From: Christiangramia salexigens
GTDB taxonomy: Bacteria; Bacteroidota; Bacteroidia; Flavobacteriales; Flavobacteriaceae
Assembly: GCF_001889005.1 (NCBI RefSeq)
Contig: NZ_CP018153.1
Location: 1,212,501-1,276,500, forward strand
Length of the DNA stretch: 64,000 nucleotides
Direction: 5' to 3'
Shown: one piece after another, positions 42,993 to 53,951 of the stretch
Layout: every line of letters begins with the position of its first letter
Position numbering within the stretch: the first letter of the stretch is position 1
Notes under the pieces: generated by a model
Seen by the model: only the letters and a program-made list of their open reading frames with translations
What the model was told of the DNA's origin: nothing
The model's database searches: none
Made by a program: the position numbers and the translations under genes

Positions 42993-44303
42993 ATGATCCA
43001 TAAAAAAATAACCACTCTTGGGCTATCCCTAATCTTGTGTTTTGTATTTGTAAACACTTCTGCTCAAAATCTAGACAGAACGGAAAAAAAGATCATTCGT
43101 ACTGTAGAAAAGAATAATGATGACGCGCTGAAATTTCTTGAAAAAGTAGTGAATATTAACAGTGGAACCCTGAATTTAAAAGGGGTGGAAAAAACCGGAA
43201 TGGTCTTTAAAGCCGCTTTTGATGATATTGGGATGGATACCAGATGGATCAATATGCCTGAAGAAATGAACAGAGCAGGCCATTTATTTGCCAGTACCAA
43301 TGGAAATAAAGGCAAAAAACTCTTGCTAATTGGTCATTTGGATACGGTTTTTGAGGAAGATAGTCCGTTTCAGAGTTTCAAGAAGATCAACGATAGTATA
43401 GCTCACGCCCCCGGAGGCAATGATATGAAAGGTGGAAATGTAATCATCCTATATGCATTAAAGGCTCTGCACGACAATGGTCTTCTCAAGGACGCGCAGA
43501 TCATCGCTGCTTTTACTGGAGATGAAGAAAGCACCGGCAAACCCTTATCTGTAAGTCGTAAGGATCTTATAGAGGCCGCTCAAAAAAGCGATATAGCTCT
43601 GGGCTTCGAGACTTCCACTGGTTTCAATTATGCAACAATAGCACGGCGAGGATCTTCTGGATGGAAACTTGAAACCAGCGGTAAACGTGCTCACTCTTCC
43701 GGCATATTCTCAGAAAATACCGGGGCGGGAGCCATTTTTGAAATGTCCAGGATCCTAAATGAATTTTATAATGAAGTGAAAGGAGAAGAATTCCTAACGT
43801 TTAATCCCGGAGTTTTACTGGGAGGTACTTTCATAGATTACGATGACAAAAAAAGCAAAGGCACTGCTTTTGGAAAAACCAATGTCGTATCGCAAACAGC
43901 AATGGTAGAAGGCGGACTAAGATTCATCTCTGAAGAACAAAAAGAAAATGCACGCAATAAAATGCGTGAGATCGTAAAAGAAAATCTTCCGCACACTTCA
44001 GCAGAGATCAGTTTTACAGATAGCTATCCAGCCATGGGGCCTACCGAAGGAAATAAACAATTGCTTTCAAAACTCAATAAGGTAAGTCTGGATCTTGGTC
44101 AGGGAGAAGTGATCGCATACGATCCGGCAAAACGAGGAGCAGCCGATATTTCATTTATAGCAGAATATGTAGATGGCCTGGATGGTTTAGGAACCATGGG
44201 ATCGGGGGCACATACGCCCGAAGAAACCGTAAATCTTAATACCTTTGCCGATCTAACCAAAAGAACAGCCATCTTAATATACAGGCTGATAAATGAAAAA
44301 TAG
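42993..44303 (+). CDS. Exported M20-family carboxypeptidase (glutamate carboxypeptidase-like)
   Basis: A 436-residue protein has a signal peptide (LILCFVFVNTSAQ). The metal ligands are visible: His in 'LIGHLDTVF', Asp in 'PGGNDMKGGN', the Glu pair in 'TGDEESTGKP', Glu in 'LGFETSTGF', and the last His in 'GSGAHTPEE'. A dimerisation domain is present ('GKRAHSSGIFSENTGAGA'). This matches CPG2-like enzymes, which release C-terminal Glu from peptides or folates. Periplasmic. The following SDR gene starts within 2 bases of its stop, so the two are coupled. Confidence 0.9.
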   Translation: MIHKKITTLGLSLILCFVFVNTSAQNLDRTEKKIIRTVEKNNDDALKFLEKVVNINSGTLNLKGVEKTGMVFKAAFDDIGMDTRWINMPEEMNRAGHLFASTNGNKGKKLLLIGHLDTVFEEDSPFQSFKKINDSIAHAPGGNDMKGGNVIILYALKALHDNGLLKDAQIIAAFTGDEESTGKPLSVSRKDLIEAAQKSDIALGFETSTGFNYATIARRGSSGWKLETSGKRAHSSGIFSENTGAGAIFEMSRILNEFYNEVKGEEFLTFNPGVLLGGTFIDYDDKKSKGTAFGKTNVVSQTAMVEGGLRFISEEQKENARNKMREIVKENLPHTSAEISFTDSYPAMGPTEGNKQLLSKLNKVSLDLGQGEVIAYDPAKRGAADISFIAEYVDGLDGLGTMGSGAHTPEETVNLNTFADLTKRTAILIYRLINEK

Positions 44304-44304
44304 C

Positions 44305-44907
44305 ATGAAAATATTAATTATCGGGGCAAAAGGAACAATAGGAAAAGTAGTTACCAGCGCCCTGGAGAAAAACCATGAAGTGATCAAGGCCGGAAAAACT
44401 TCGGGCGATATACAGGTAGATATATCTGATTCAAAAACCATCGAAAAGATGTTCAAATCTGTTGGACCGGTAGATAGCATTATCTGTATTGCCGGAGATG
44501 CAAAATGGGCCAGCTTTAATGAACTCTCTGAAGATGATTTCTATATTGGAATTAAAAGTAAGCTAATGGGACAGGTGAATCTTGTGAGAATAGGAAAGAA
44601 CTATCTAAATAAAGGAGGGTCTTTTACCTTAACAACAGGAATACTCGCAGACCATCCCGTAGACAAGACTACCAGTGCTGCCATGGTAAATGGCGGAATT
44701 CACAGTTTTGTAAAAGCTGTTTCCCTGGAATTGAGCAATGATCACAGGATCAATGTTGTTTCCTCTGATCTTGTGGAAGATGCCAAGGATAAATATGAGG
44801 ATTACTTCCCCGGTCATACTCCTGTACCGATGAATAAGGTTAAGGACGCCTATATTAAATCAGTCTTAGGCAAACCTAATGGTGAAATTATCAGGGTTCT
44901 CGCTTAA
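44305..44907 (+). CDS. Short SDR-like protein lacking the YxxxK motif
   Basis: The 200-residue protein (start 44305, or ATG 44293 overlapping the previous gene) has the Rossmann beginning 'KILIIGAKGTIGKVVTSAL', the 'DISDSKTIEKMF' pattern and 'SIICIAGDAKW'. The usual Tyr-x-x-x-Lys is absent; the equivalent helix reads 'SAAMVNGGIHSFVKAVSLEL'. It belongs to the short SDR group in which Tyr is replaced by other residues. It may bind NAD(P) without the usual reaction. It is translated right behind the M20 carboxypeptidase. Confidence 0.85.
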   Translation: MKILIIGAKGTIGKVVTSALEKNHEVIKAGKTSGDIQVDISDSKTIEKMFKSVGPVDSIICIAGDAKWASFNELSEDDFYIGIKSKLMGQVNLVRIGKNYLNKGGSFTLTTGILADHPVDKTTSAAMVNGGIHSFVKAVSLELSNDHRINVVSSDLVEDAKDKYEDYFPGHTPVPMNKVKDAYIKSVLGKPNGEIIRVLA

Positions 44908-44937
44908 GTACTTTCAGCTTTAACATTAAGGTCCTAT

Positions 44938-44962
44938 TTGTGTTAATTTTTTATTAACACAA
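44938..44962. repeat. Perfect 10-bp hairpin, terminator-like without T tail
   Basis: TTGTGTTAAT and its complement flank five T. It lies after the SDR gene, but no T run follows, so it may act as an RNA-end stabiliser, an operator, or a weak terminator. Confidence 0.45.
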
Positions 44963-45038
44963 GAAGACTTAATCTTAATGCTTTGGTATTGGTTCTCAAT
45001 AAAATTAGCTTGGGAGGTTTAAAATTGAAACCGATATT

Positions 45039-45509
45039 ATGAAAATGAAGAATTTATTAAGCAGTCTGCTATTTGCATTAGTTATAGGAAGTGCCTCAGT
45101 AATGGCACAAGCCCCGGCAACGCCACAGCAGCCTGTACAAGTTGAAGCAAGTAAAGCCGAATTGACTGAATTTGCCCAGGTTTTCCAGAAAATGAGAATG
45201 GTAAATCAACAGGCTCAGCAGGAAATGGTTCAGGTGGTAAAAGAGGAAAATTTCGAATTACAAAGATTCAATGAGATCCACCAGGCGAAAATGAATCCTC
45301 AGAAAGAAGTTGAAACTTCAGAAGAGGAAGAAAAGAAATATGCATTAGTAGTAGCCGAACTTGAAACCATTCAGCCAAAGTTCCAGAAGAAGATGCAGAC
45401 TATCATTTCCAACAGCGATCTAAGCATGGAAAGATATCAGCAACTTGCTATGGCTTTAAGAAGCGATAAGGAATTGCAAAAGAGACTTCAGGCAATTATG
45501 CAGGGATAG
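45039..45509 (+). CDS. DUF4168-type exported protein
   Basis: The 156-residue protein has a signal peptide ending 'ASVMAQ' and a Gln/Pro-rich linker. An all-helical DUF4168-like domain follows: 'ELTEFAQVFQKMRMVNQQAQ', later 'LSMERYQQLAMALRSDKELQKRL'. The domain appears in periplasmic proteins of several phyla; its function is unknown. It is a single gene with its own terminator. ATG 45045 is an alternative start. Confidence 0.85.
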   Translation: MKMKNLLSSLLFALVIGSASVMAQAPATPQQPVQVEASKAELTEFAQVFQKMRMVNQQAQQEMVQVVKEENFELQRFNEIHQAKMNPQKEVETSEEEEKKYALVVAELETIQPKFQKKMQTIISNSDLSMERYQQLAMALRSDKELQKRLQAIMQG

Positions 45510-45530
45510 AAATATCCTAAGATATTGAAT

Positions 45531-45562
45531 AGAAAAGCAGGCTCATGGCCTGCTTTTCTTAT
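45531..45562 (+). terminator. Terminator after the DUF4168 gene
   Basis: GAAAAGCAGGC and GCCTGCTTTTC around a short loop, with flanking A and T tracts. Confidence 0.88.
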
Positions 45563-45667
45563 TTGTGATAGTTTAAGTTTCGGTCGAAATATTTTAAGTC
45601 TATTTTAAAATATCATTCTTTCACAGGCACCATCTTTGTTGTATTTTGAGGAAAACATTCAAATTTT

Positions 45668-46324
45668 ATGACAGGGATATATCGGAAAACATTAATTCTA
45701 TTCAGTTTTTTCTTTATTTCCTTAGGTCATGCTCAGTCAGGATCTATGAAGCAAAAAGATAGCCTCAAATTCAGCAATAAGATCGTACCAGACAGGATCT
45801 GGAGAGAAGCTTATGTCGCTCTTTCTCATTATCCGGAATTAAAGGATACTCCAATTGAGTTCAAATTTAAATCGGAGATTGATAAATCCTTTATGCAGGC
45901 TCAGCCTACACTTGGAAGTCTTTTAAAGAAGCGAAAGAACCGTAGCTATATCATATTCATAAGCGAGGAGATTGATATTGAAGGCGAGAAATTCAGTGTT
46001 ACCACTGTGCCTTCTGAAGTGCTTATTGGATGGCTAGGCCACGAATTGGGTCACATTATGGATTATCGTGATAGAAGAAATATAGAATTGATCTGGTTCG
46101 GACTTAAATATATGACTTCAAAAAACTACATAAGGGAGGCTGAAAGAGCTGCTGATACCTATGCCGTAAACCATGGCTTAGGCCAACAGATCATTGCTAC
46201 CAAGGATTTCATCCTAAACCATACTCGTCTTACCGATCAGTATAAAGAAAGGATCAAAGATCTTTATTTATCGCCAGATGAGATCATGGCCTTAATCGAT
46301 GAAGTTCATGATGAGCTCAATTAA
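45668..46324 (+). CDS. Exported HExxH metallopeptidase of unassigned family
   Basis: A 218-residue protein has a signal peptide ending 'SLGHAQ' (residue 23). It carries the zinc motif HELGH at 125-129, followed by 'REAERAAD', which contains an ExxAD third-ligand pattern (Glu159, Asp163), as in gluzincin M48-like peptidases. There are no transmembrane helices other than the signal. The N-terminal half ('RIWREAYVALSHYPEL', 'PTLGSLLKKRKNRSYIIFIS') is specific to a family I do not recognise. It should act in the periplasm. Its stop codon directly abuts that of the convergent GH3 gene. Confidence 0.82.
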   Translation: MTGIYRKTLILFSFFFISLGHAQSGSMKQKDSLKFSNKIVPDRIWREAYVALSHYPELKDTPIEFKFKSEIDKSFMQAQPTLGSLLKKRKNRSYIIFISEEIDIEGEKFSVTTVPSEVLIGWLGHELGHIMDYRDRRNIELIWFGLKYMTSKNYIREAERAADTYAVNHGLGQQIIATKDFILNHTRLTDQYKERIKDLYLSPDEIMALIDEVHDELN

Positions 46325-47851
46325 TTAAGCCGGTTTATTCACGAACTTTTCCCATTCCGAAAATTTTTCTTCGTTCATCACTTTTTCCATTTTTACCTGA
46401 CCACCCTTTTTCTTATTGACCGCATTCCACTCATGAAACATATCAGGATCTATGGTTTGAACCTTCACTCCTTTTAAAGCTTTGGATCTGGCGACCTTAT
46501 AATTCTTATTGGCATCCTTTAAACTATTATCCAGTGCCTCTGCAAGTTTATCATTATCTGCATTATCTGTAGTCCCAAGATACCAGTAATGGTAATATTC
46601 TCCGTCTTCACCCCTTTTGGCTGCCACTACAAATTCAGGGATCTTAATATCAAATTGATCTTCCAGATCCTTAACGGCATCGTTCATTTTATTTACTGAA
46701 AGTTGAGAACCCACCACATTTAAAAAGAACTTGGTTCTTCCTGTAATGCGAATCTCTTTCCTTTCCTTATCGGTAAATTTTATAGTATCGCCTATAATAT
46801 ATCTCCAGGCTCCACTAACTGTAGTAATGAGCAGCACATAATCTGTCTCCTCCTCTACCTCTGTAAGGTTTAGAACCGGAGCATTGCTGGTAAGCGATCC
46901 ATCCTCATTAATATACTCGGGCTTAAAAGGCACAAATTCGAAGTATATTCCATTATCGAGGATCAGTTTCATGGAGTGGGTTCCCGGACGCTCCTGTAAG
47001 GCGAGGAAACCTTCTGAAGCCAGATAAGTATCAATCACCTGCACGGGTTTACCCCATAATGCTTCAAAACTTTTCTCATAAGGCTCAAAGGCCACTCCTC
47101 CGGATGCATACACCTGTAAATTTGGCCAGATCTCATGGATATTGCTCACATTGTGATATTCGATCACTTTTTTAAGCATCAGTTCCATCCAGGATGGGAT
47201 TCCGCTTAAAGCTCCAATATCCCAGTTTTTAGCATTCTCGGCGATCTTCTGAACCCGTTCATCCCATTCATCGATCTTGGCGATCTCTTCTCCGGGCTTA
47301 TAATAACTCCTGAACCAAAAAGGAATATTACTTGCGCTAATCCCACTTATCTCACCTTCCTGGTGATCCCCTTCTTTATGCAGATCGGTAGAACTACCAA
47401 GCATCATGATCTCTTTTTCGAAGAAATCGGCCGGCAGGTCAAAATTACTTAATGCACTCACTTGCTTGATCCCGGCTTTTCTAATGGATTCCAGCATATC
47501 CTCTGTCACTGGAATTCTTTTACTGGATTTCCCTGTAGTCCCCGAACTTATGGCAAAATAAGGAGGTCTTCCGGGCCAGCTAACGTTCTCTTCCCCATCG
47601 TGGTATTTGTGCCACCATTCCATATCCATTTTATTGTAATCGAAATATGGAACCTTTTCTGCAAAGCTTTTACGGATATCCTCGGCCTCCAATATAGCCT
47701 TGAAATCATAATGCTTTCCAAAAGATGTATCCTTAGCTTTCTTAAGCAGATTCTTCAGGACTTCTTCCTGATCTTTTATCGCTTCACCCTCTGGTGTAAG
47801 ACTTTCCTTAAGGTCTATAAGACTTTTTATAATCGAACCGAATATTGCCAT
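46325..47851 (-). CDS. GH3-family acyl-adenylating protein
   Basis: The 508-residue protein matches the GH3 auxin-responsive-promoter family. It has 'VPYFDYNKMDMEWW' near the start, the AMP-binding loop 'ISSGTTGKSSKRIPVT' (about 106-121), 'YASGGVAFEPYEKSFE', 'TDYVLLITTVSGAWRYIIGD' and 'TGRTKFFLNVVGSQLS'. Plant GH3 enzymes join acyl acids (auxin, jasmonate) to amino acids. Bacterial members are widespread in Bacteroidetes and their substrates are mostly unknown. It converges with the HExxH peptidase gene without any spacer. Confidence 0.92.
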   Translation of the reverse strand: MAIFGSIIKSLIDLKESLTPEGEAIKDQEEVLKNLLKKAKDTSFGKHYDFKAILEAEDIRKSFAEKVPYFDYNKMDMEWWHKYHDGEENVSWPGRPPYFAISSGTTGKSSKRIPVTEDMLESIRKAGIKQVSALSNFDLPADFFEKEIMMLGSSTDLHKEGDHQEGEISGISASNIPFWFRSYYKPGEEIAKIDEWDERVQKIAENAKNWDIGALSGIPSWMELMLKKVIEYHNVSNIHEIWPNLQVYASGGVAFEPYEKSFEALWGKPVQVIDTYLASEGFLALQERPGTHSMKLILDNGIYFEFVPFKPEYINEDGSLTSNAPVLNLTEVEEETDYVLLITTVSGAWRYIIGDTIKFTDKERKEIRITGRTKFFLNVVGSQLSVNKMNDAVKDLEDQFDIKIPEFVVAAKRGEDGEYYHYWYLGTTDNADNDKLAEALDNSLKDANKNYKVARSKALKGVKVQTIDPDMFHEWNAVNKKKGGQVKMEKVMNEEKFSEWEKFVNKPA

Positions 47852-48107
47852 TTCCCGAGTTATTTTTTAAGATTTTGAAGATACTCAAATCGTATAGATC
47901 CTTAATTCCATGAAGTGGAATTATCATATTTTTAACCTTATTAAAAGGTTTTTATGAAATCCTCAAAAAGCTTAATTCAACAATTCTTAACAAAATTTTA
48001 AAACCTTAAAAACTCTTTGTTTTCGGGTATAATAACTTTAAATTCAGCCGATTCAAATTTTTATTTTTCTGCCTTTAACATTAAATTAGGCATTTTTTCA
48101 TCCTTCT

Positions 48108-48692
48108 ATGATAACGCCAAACCCTACAAATAAATGTTATCCAATGATTTCCTATGAAGAAGCCTCTCCGGAGCTAAAGGAGATCTATGATGATATTAAA
48201 AAAACCCTGCAACTGCCTTTTGTTCTTAATTGGTTTAAATGTCAGGGTAGCAATCCTGCTTTACTTAAAGGGAACTGGAACAAATTAAAATATACCCTTA
48301 TGCAGGGCGAAGTTCCAAATGTACTCAAGCAATTGATCTTGTATAACATATCCAAGGAGCGAGGCTGCGAATACTGCTCTCATACCTATGGTTTTTTAGC
48401 AGACCAAAAGAGTTCAGAGATTTCAGAAGCCGAGAATTTCAGGGCTACTGAAAAAATGACTTCACCAACTATGCCCGTTAGCTATAGAACCGCCATTAAA
48501 GTAATCACCAGAGTAGCCTTAAACCCAGATCAAACCAGTAATGATGATTTTGAAGAGTTAGTTGCTGCCGGCTTTTCAGATACAGAGATTCAGGAATTAA
48601 TGGCGCAGGCAGATCTAGCAAATATGCTCAATACCATTTCTGAGGTCTCCGGTATAAAAATTAACCAGGAACTATCGGAAACTTTTCAATAA
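48108..48692 (+). CDS. Carboxymuconolactone decarboxylase/AhpD-like protein
   Basis: A 194-residue helical protein of the CMD/AhpD class. The active-site pattern is 'ERGCEYCSHTYGF', with the CxxC and His of the AhpD-type proton relay. The domain then continues with 'LNPDQTSNDDFEELVAAGFSDTEIQELMA' in parts. Members reduce or isomerise peroxide-related or lactone substrates. It lies just before the DHp-like/receiver pair (22 bp), which may be linked to oxidative or aromatic-compound sensing. Confidence 0.88.
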   Translation: MITPNPTNKCYPMISYEEASPELKEIYDDIKKTLQLPFVLNWFKCQGSNPALLKGNWNKLKYTLMQGEVPNVLKQLILYNISKERGCEYCSHTYGFLADQKSSEISEAENFRATEKMTSPTMPVSYRTAIKVITRVALNPDQTSNDDFEELVAAGFSDTEIQELMAQADLANMLNTISEVSGIKINQELSETFQ

Positions 48693-48714
48693 TTTCTCTG
48701 TGCATAACCCTACT

Positions 48715-49578
48715 ATGACCAAATCAACACCATCTTCCAAGCTGTATAGAATTGCCTATGAAGCATATTCCGAATTTACTATTAACATTAATAGGTGTAG
48801 TAACCTTAAAGAAGTAGGCAAAACTTCTCAGCGCCATCTCAAATACCTGTTTAACTTTCATATTATTAGATTAGTTATAGAACAGAATGACCGGTTCTTG
48901 TTTTTTTCCATAAATAAGAACAAGATCTCGTACGGTTTTAAGAGGGAGACCGAATTGATGGATTTTGAAAAAGAATTATATCAAAATGGAATTCCTATCA
49001 GAACAGCAGAGATTCCGGATCAATATATCGATGGATTCATTGATAGATCAGAGCTTGTAAATCCCAGTTTATGGGCATGGGGACTTGATAAGAATAACCG
49101 AAAGATTCTGGTCTCTTTACTGGCAGATGATAACTTGCCTTTTTCTTATGGAGACATAAGAATTTTAAAACTTACAGTAGATGCTTTTGAAGAAAAATTC
49201 CATGAAATTTATTTAAAGGAACAGCTTGACAGAAAAAATAGCTCCCTGTCTAAAGTTATTGAAACCATTCAATCTCAGAATTCCAAAATTGGTAAAATAC
49301 TAAATGAGCAAAAGCAGACTATAGAAGCGGGAAGTATGAAAATTGATAGTCAGAATCAGAAATTACTTGGCATCTCCTCGATGAATGCGCATGATGTAAG
49401 AGAGCCACTCTCAAGAATTCAGGGAATTGTTCAATTATTTGATGTTAGTGATGAAAAGACCTGCCGCGAAGAGCTTATCCCAATGTTAAAGACTTCTGCA
49501 GTAGAAATAGACGATACCTTGAAAAAGGTAATCGAAATGGCCACTAAAGAATTGTCAGAATTAAACACGAAAGCATAA
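48715..49578 (+). CDS. Histidine-kinase-like protein with sensor and DHp but no ATPase domain
   Basis: Start 48715 (MTKSTPSSKLYRIAYEAY) is preferred over GTG 48700. The 287-residue protein has an N-terminal sensor region (about 1-165, GAF-like in pattern; 'RHLKYLFNFHIIRLVIEQ'). A coiled coil follows (about 170-215) and then a DHp helix with 'NAHDVREPLSRIQGIV', His226 in the H-box position. There is no catalytic ATPase domain; the protein ends soon after the second DHp helix. The adjacent gene is a lone receiver. Together they look like a phosphotransfer module lacking its kinase, which could receive phosphate from another kinase, or act as a phosphatase. Confidence 0.8.
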   Translation: MTKSTPSSKLYRIAYEAYSEFTININRCSNLKEVGKTSQRHLKYLFNFHIIRLVIEQNDRFLFFSINKNKISYGFKRETELMDFEKELYQNGIPIRTAEIPDQYIDGFIDRSELVNPSLWAWGLDKNNRKILVSLLADDNLPFSYGDIRILKLTVDAFEEKFHEIYLKEQLDRKNSSLSKVIETIQSQNSKIGKILNEQKQTIEAGSMKIDSQNQKLLGISSMNAHDVREPLSRIQGIVQLFDVSDEKTCREELIPMLKTSAVEIDDTLKKVIEMATKELSELNTKA

Positions 49579-49962
49579 ATGGGTTCTATCCTCCTCATAG
49601 ACGACCAGCCTATAACAAATTTTATTAACAAAAAATTGTTTCAACGCCAGGGTATTGAAGAAGGCGTAAAGGATTTCACAGATCCGAATAAAGCTTTGGA
49701 GTTTCTTCAGGATCAGAAAAAAGCACTACTTTTTCTGGACCTTAATATGCCGGAGATGACCGGATGGGAATTTCTTGAAAAAATGAAAGAGTTGGATCTA
49801 AATTTCAAAACCATCATCCTCACCTCCAGCACAAGCGCATTGGATAAACAAAAAGCAGAGAATTACGAATCTGTAATAGATTATATCACCAAGCCCTTAT
49901 CCATCGAAAAATTTTCAAAGCTTTCGGTTTCCATAGAGGATTATTCCTATAAATCTACTTAA
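49579..49962 (+). CDS. Stand-alone CheY-like response regulator receiver
   Basis: A 127-residue receiver domain with the acid pair Asp8-Asp9, the phosphoacceptor Asp54 in 'LFLDLNMPEM', Thr/Ser near residue 82 ('IILTSST') and Lys in 'DYITKPLS'. No output domain. Its ATG follows directly on the TAA of the histidine-kinase-like gene, so the two are co-translated. It is probably the phosphate partner of His226 of that protein. Confidence 0.93.
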   Translation: MGSILLIDDQPITNFINKKLFQRQGIEEGVKDFTDPNKALEFLQDQKKALLFLDLNMPEMTGWEFLEKMKELDLNFKTIILTSSTSALDKQKAENYESVIDYITKPLSIEKFSKLSVSIEDYSYKST

Positions 49963-49988
49963 TTTCGTGCTCCTAAGATAAAATACGA

Positions 49989-50225
49989 ATGTCTATTCAA
50001 CCCAGCCAGAAAGCACTTATCGAACTTGCATACGCTAAGATGTATTTTGGTAAATATAAGGGGTACTACCTCTCTGATATTCCCGAACCTTATTATGTTT
50101 GGTTCAAGCAAAAAGGATTTCCTGCCGGCAAACTTGGAGACCAGTTGCAACAGGTTTATGAACTCAAGGTTAACAGTCTTGAAAGCCTCTTAAAACAGAT
50201 AAGGAGACGCTATCCCAAGCCCTGA
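49989..50225 (+). CDS. DUF3820 family protein (78 aa)
   Basis: The short protein shows the DUF3820 core 'KMYFGKYKGYYLSDIPEPYYVWF' in parts (residues 17-39), then a helical, basic C-terminus (LKQIRRRYPKP). The domain is found alone or next to nucleases and in phage-related proteins; the function is unknown. It starts 26 bp after the receiver gene and may be in the same transcript. Confidence 0.87.
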   Translation: MSIQPSQKALIELAYAKMYFGKYKGYYLSDIPEPYYVWFKQKGFPAGKLGDQLQQVYELKVNSLESLLKQIRRRYPKP

Positions 50226-50320
50226 TTATGCAGTTTTACAAGTCTTAAATAAGCCTTAATATTAGCTTTCCAAATTGGTGGCTTTTTCTATTCTTCTTTG
50301 TAATTTAGCGCCCTGAATAA

Positions 50321-51979
<1,659 letters not shown>

Positions 51980-52034
51980 AAACACTAATTGGTCATTTTT
52001 TTGACTAAAGAAGAAGCTTAAGCATAATTATATA

Positions 52035-53897
52035 ATGGAAGAAAAGAAAATCGACATTCAATCCATAATTGGATTTTTACTGATTGGAGGTATCCTAATC
52101 TGGATGCTTTATAATAATACTCCTGAGGATACCGTAGTAGACGACACGAAAACCGAACAGGTTGCAGATAGAACTCAGGAACCAGCTGATGATTATTCGG
52201 CGCCGGAAAATGCTCCTACTCAAAATGATTCTACAGCACTTGCTGCCGCTCAGAAGCGATTGGGTGCTTTTGGATATTCGGCTACTCTACCCTCGGCACA
52301 AGGAGGTACCACTACGATCTCCAATGATCTTTTGGAATTAAAGATCTCCAATAAAAGTGGATATATTGAAGAAGCCAGATTAAAGAATTACAAGACTTTC
52401 GATTCCATTCCGGTTTATCTTATAAAAGACGGAAATGCTTCGCTTAATATGAACCTTCAGACTACAGATGGAAGGACTTTAAATACCGAAAATCTGTATT
52501 TTGAACCTACATTAACAGAGAATAACGGGAATCAGATCCTTTCCATGAAACTTAAGGTTTCTGATGATGAATATCTTGAGTACAGATATGCAATGAGACC
52601 GGATGAGTATATGCTGGATTTCAGCGTACGTTCACAAGGTCTTACCGGAGTGCTGAATACAGCCGAAACTCCTGTGCTGAACTGGAAACTGAAAGGTTAC
52701 CGCCATGCCAAAAGTATCTCTTATGAGAACAGATATACAGATCTTATCTATGAATATGATGGTGAGGATGATGATAATCTGGGACAGGGTTCTTTTGAAG
52801 AAGAAACCGAAAGCAACATAAGCTATATAGCTTACAAACAGCATTTCTTCACTTCTTTGCTTTTAACCGATACTCCTTTTGGTACCACCAAATTCACCTC
52901 TAAGAATCTGGTAGAAGATGAAGAGATCGATACGGTTTATACAAAGGAATTTACCTCTGCTATTCCACTGGAATTAAAGGCTGGTGAATTGAATTATAAT
53001 ATGAACTGGTATTATGGTCCAACAGACTACAAGATCCTGAATGATTACGACCGTAACCTGGATGAGATCGTGCCTTTAGGCTGGGGAATTTTTGGATGGA
53101 TCAACAAATACCTTTTCATACCATTCTTCGCTTTCTTAAGCGGATTCCTACCAAGCTACGGAATTGCAATTATAGTAATGACGATAGTTGTAAGAATAGT
53201 ATTATCCCCTGTTACTTATAAATCTTATCTCTCTCAGGCAAAAATGAAAGTTCTTAAGCCGGAGATCAATGAGATCAATGAAAAGTATAAGGATAATGCG
53301 ATGAAAAAGCAGCAGGAAACGATGAAGCTGTACAGTAAGGCCGGAGCAAGCCCAATGAGTGGTTGTCTACCTGCATTAATGCAGATCCCGATCTTCTATG
53401 CTTTATTCCAGTTTTTCCCTAGCGCATTTCAATTAAGACAAAAGAGTTTCTTGTGGGCAGATGACCTGTCAAGCTATGATACCATTGCGGAGCTTCCGTT
53501 CCATATCCCATTTTATGGAGATCATGTGAGCTTGTTCCCTATCCTGGCTTCTATAGCGATCTTTATCTATATGATGATGACTACAGGACAAAGCATGCAG
53601 GCAAATCAGCAACCTGGAATGCCAAACATGAAGTTCCTGATGTACTTGTCTCCGCTAATCATGTTATTCTTCTTTAATAACTATGCGAGTGGTCTTTCCC
53701 TGTATTATTTTACCTCTAACCTGATTACAATAGGTATCATGCTGGTAATTAAACATGCGATCATAGATGAAGATAAGATCCATGCTAAAATACAGGAGAA
53801 CAAGAAGAAACCTAAAAAGCAGAATAAGTTCACCAGAAAGTTCCAGGAAATGATGGAACAGGCTGAAGAACAACAGAAAAAACAAAAAGGTAAATAA
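52035..53897 (+). CDS. yidC: Membrane protein insertase YidC
   Basis: A 620-residue YidC with an N-terminal transmembrane helix ('IIGFLLIGGILIWMLYN'), a large periplasmic domain (about 50-345), and the C-terminal conserved region with five helices. 'SYLSQAKMKVLKPEINEINEKY' and 'GCLPALMQIPIFYALFQFF' are diagnostic. It inserts proteins into the inner membrane, alone or with Sec. The basic tail (QKKQKGK) fits ribosome contact. It lies downstream of pyrG and ends at a strong terminator. Confidence 0.98.
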   Translation: MEEKKIDIQSIIGFLLIGGILIWMLYNNTPEDTVVDDTKTEQVADRTQEPADDYSAPENAPTQNDSTALAAAQKRLGAFGYSATLPSAQGGTTTISNDLLELKISNKSGYIEEARLKNYKTFDSIPVYLIKDGNASLNMNLQTTDGRTLNTENLYFEPTLTENNGNQILSMKLKVSDDEYLEYRYAMRPDEYMLDFSVRSQGLTGVLNTAETPVLNWKLKGYRHAKSISYENRYTDLIYEYDGEDDDNLGQGSFEEETESNISYIAYKQHFFTSLLLTDTPFGTTKFTSKNLVEDEEIDTVYTKEFTSAIPLELKAGELNYNMNWYYGPTDYKILNDYDRNLDEIVPLGWGIFGWINKYLFIPFFAFLSGFLPSYGIAIIVMTIVVRIVLSPVTYKSYLSQAKMKVLKPEINEINEKYKDNAMKKQQETMKLYSKAGASPMSGCLPALMQIPIFYALFQFFPSAFQLRQKSFLWADDLSSYDTIAELPFHIPFYGDHVSLFPILASIAIFIYMMMTTGQSMQANQQPGMPNMKFLMYLSPLIMLFFFNNYASGLSLYYFTSNLITIGIMLVIKHAIIDEDKIHAKIQENKKKPKKQNKFTRKFQEMMEQAEEQQKKQKGK

Positions 53898-53900
53898 AAT

Positions 53901-53931
53901 TAAAAGCCCGGTTTTCACCGGGCTTTTTTTA
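53901..53931. terminator. Terminator between yidC and the fasciclin gene
   Basis: AAAAGCCCGG and CCGGGCTTTT with a 6-base loop and a seven-T tail. It may work for both convergent genes. Confidence 0.93.
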
Positions 53932-53951
53932 TGTTTATTATTTTTACTCTG

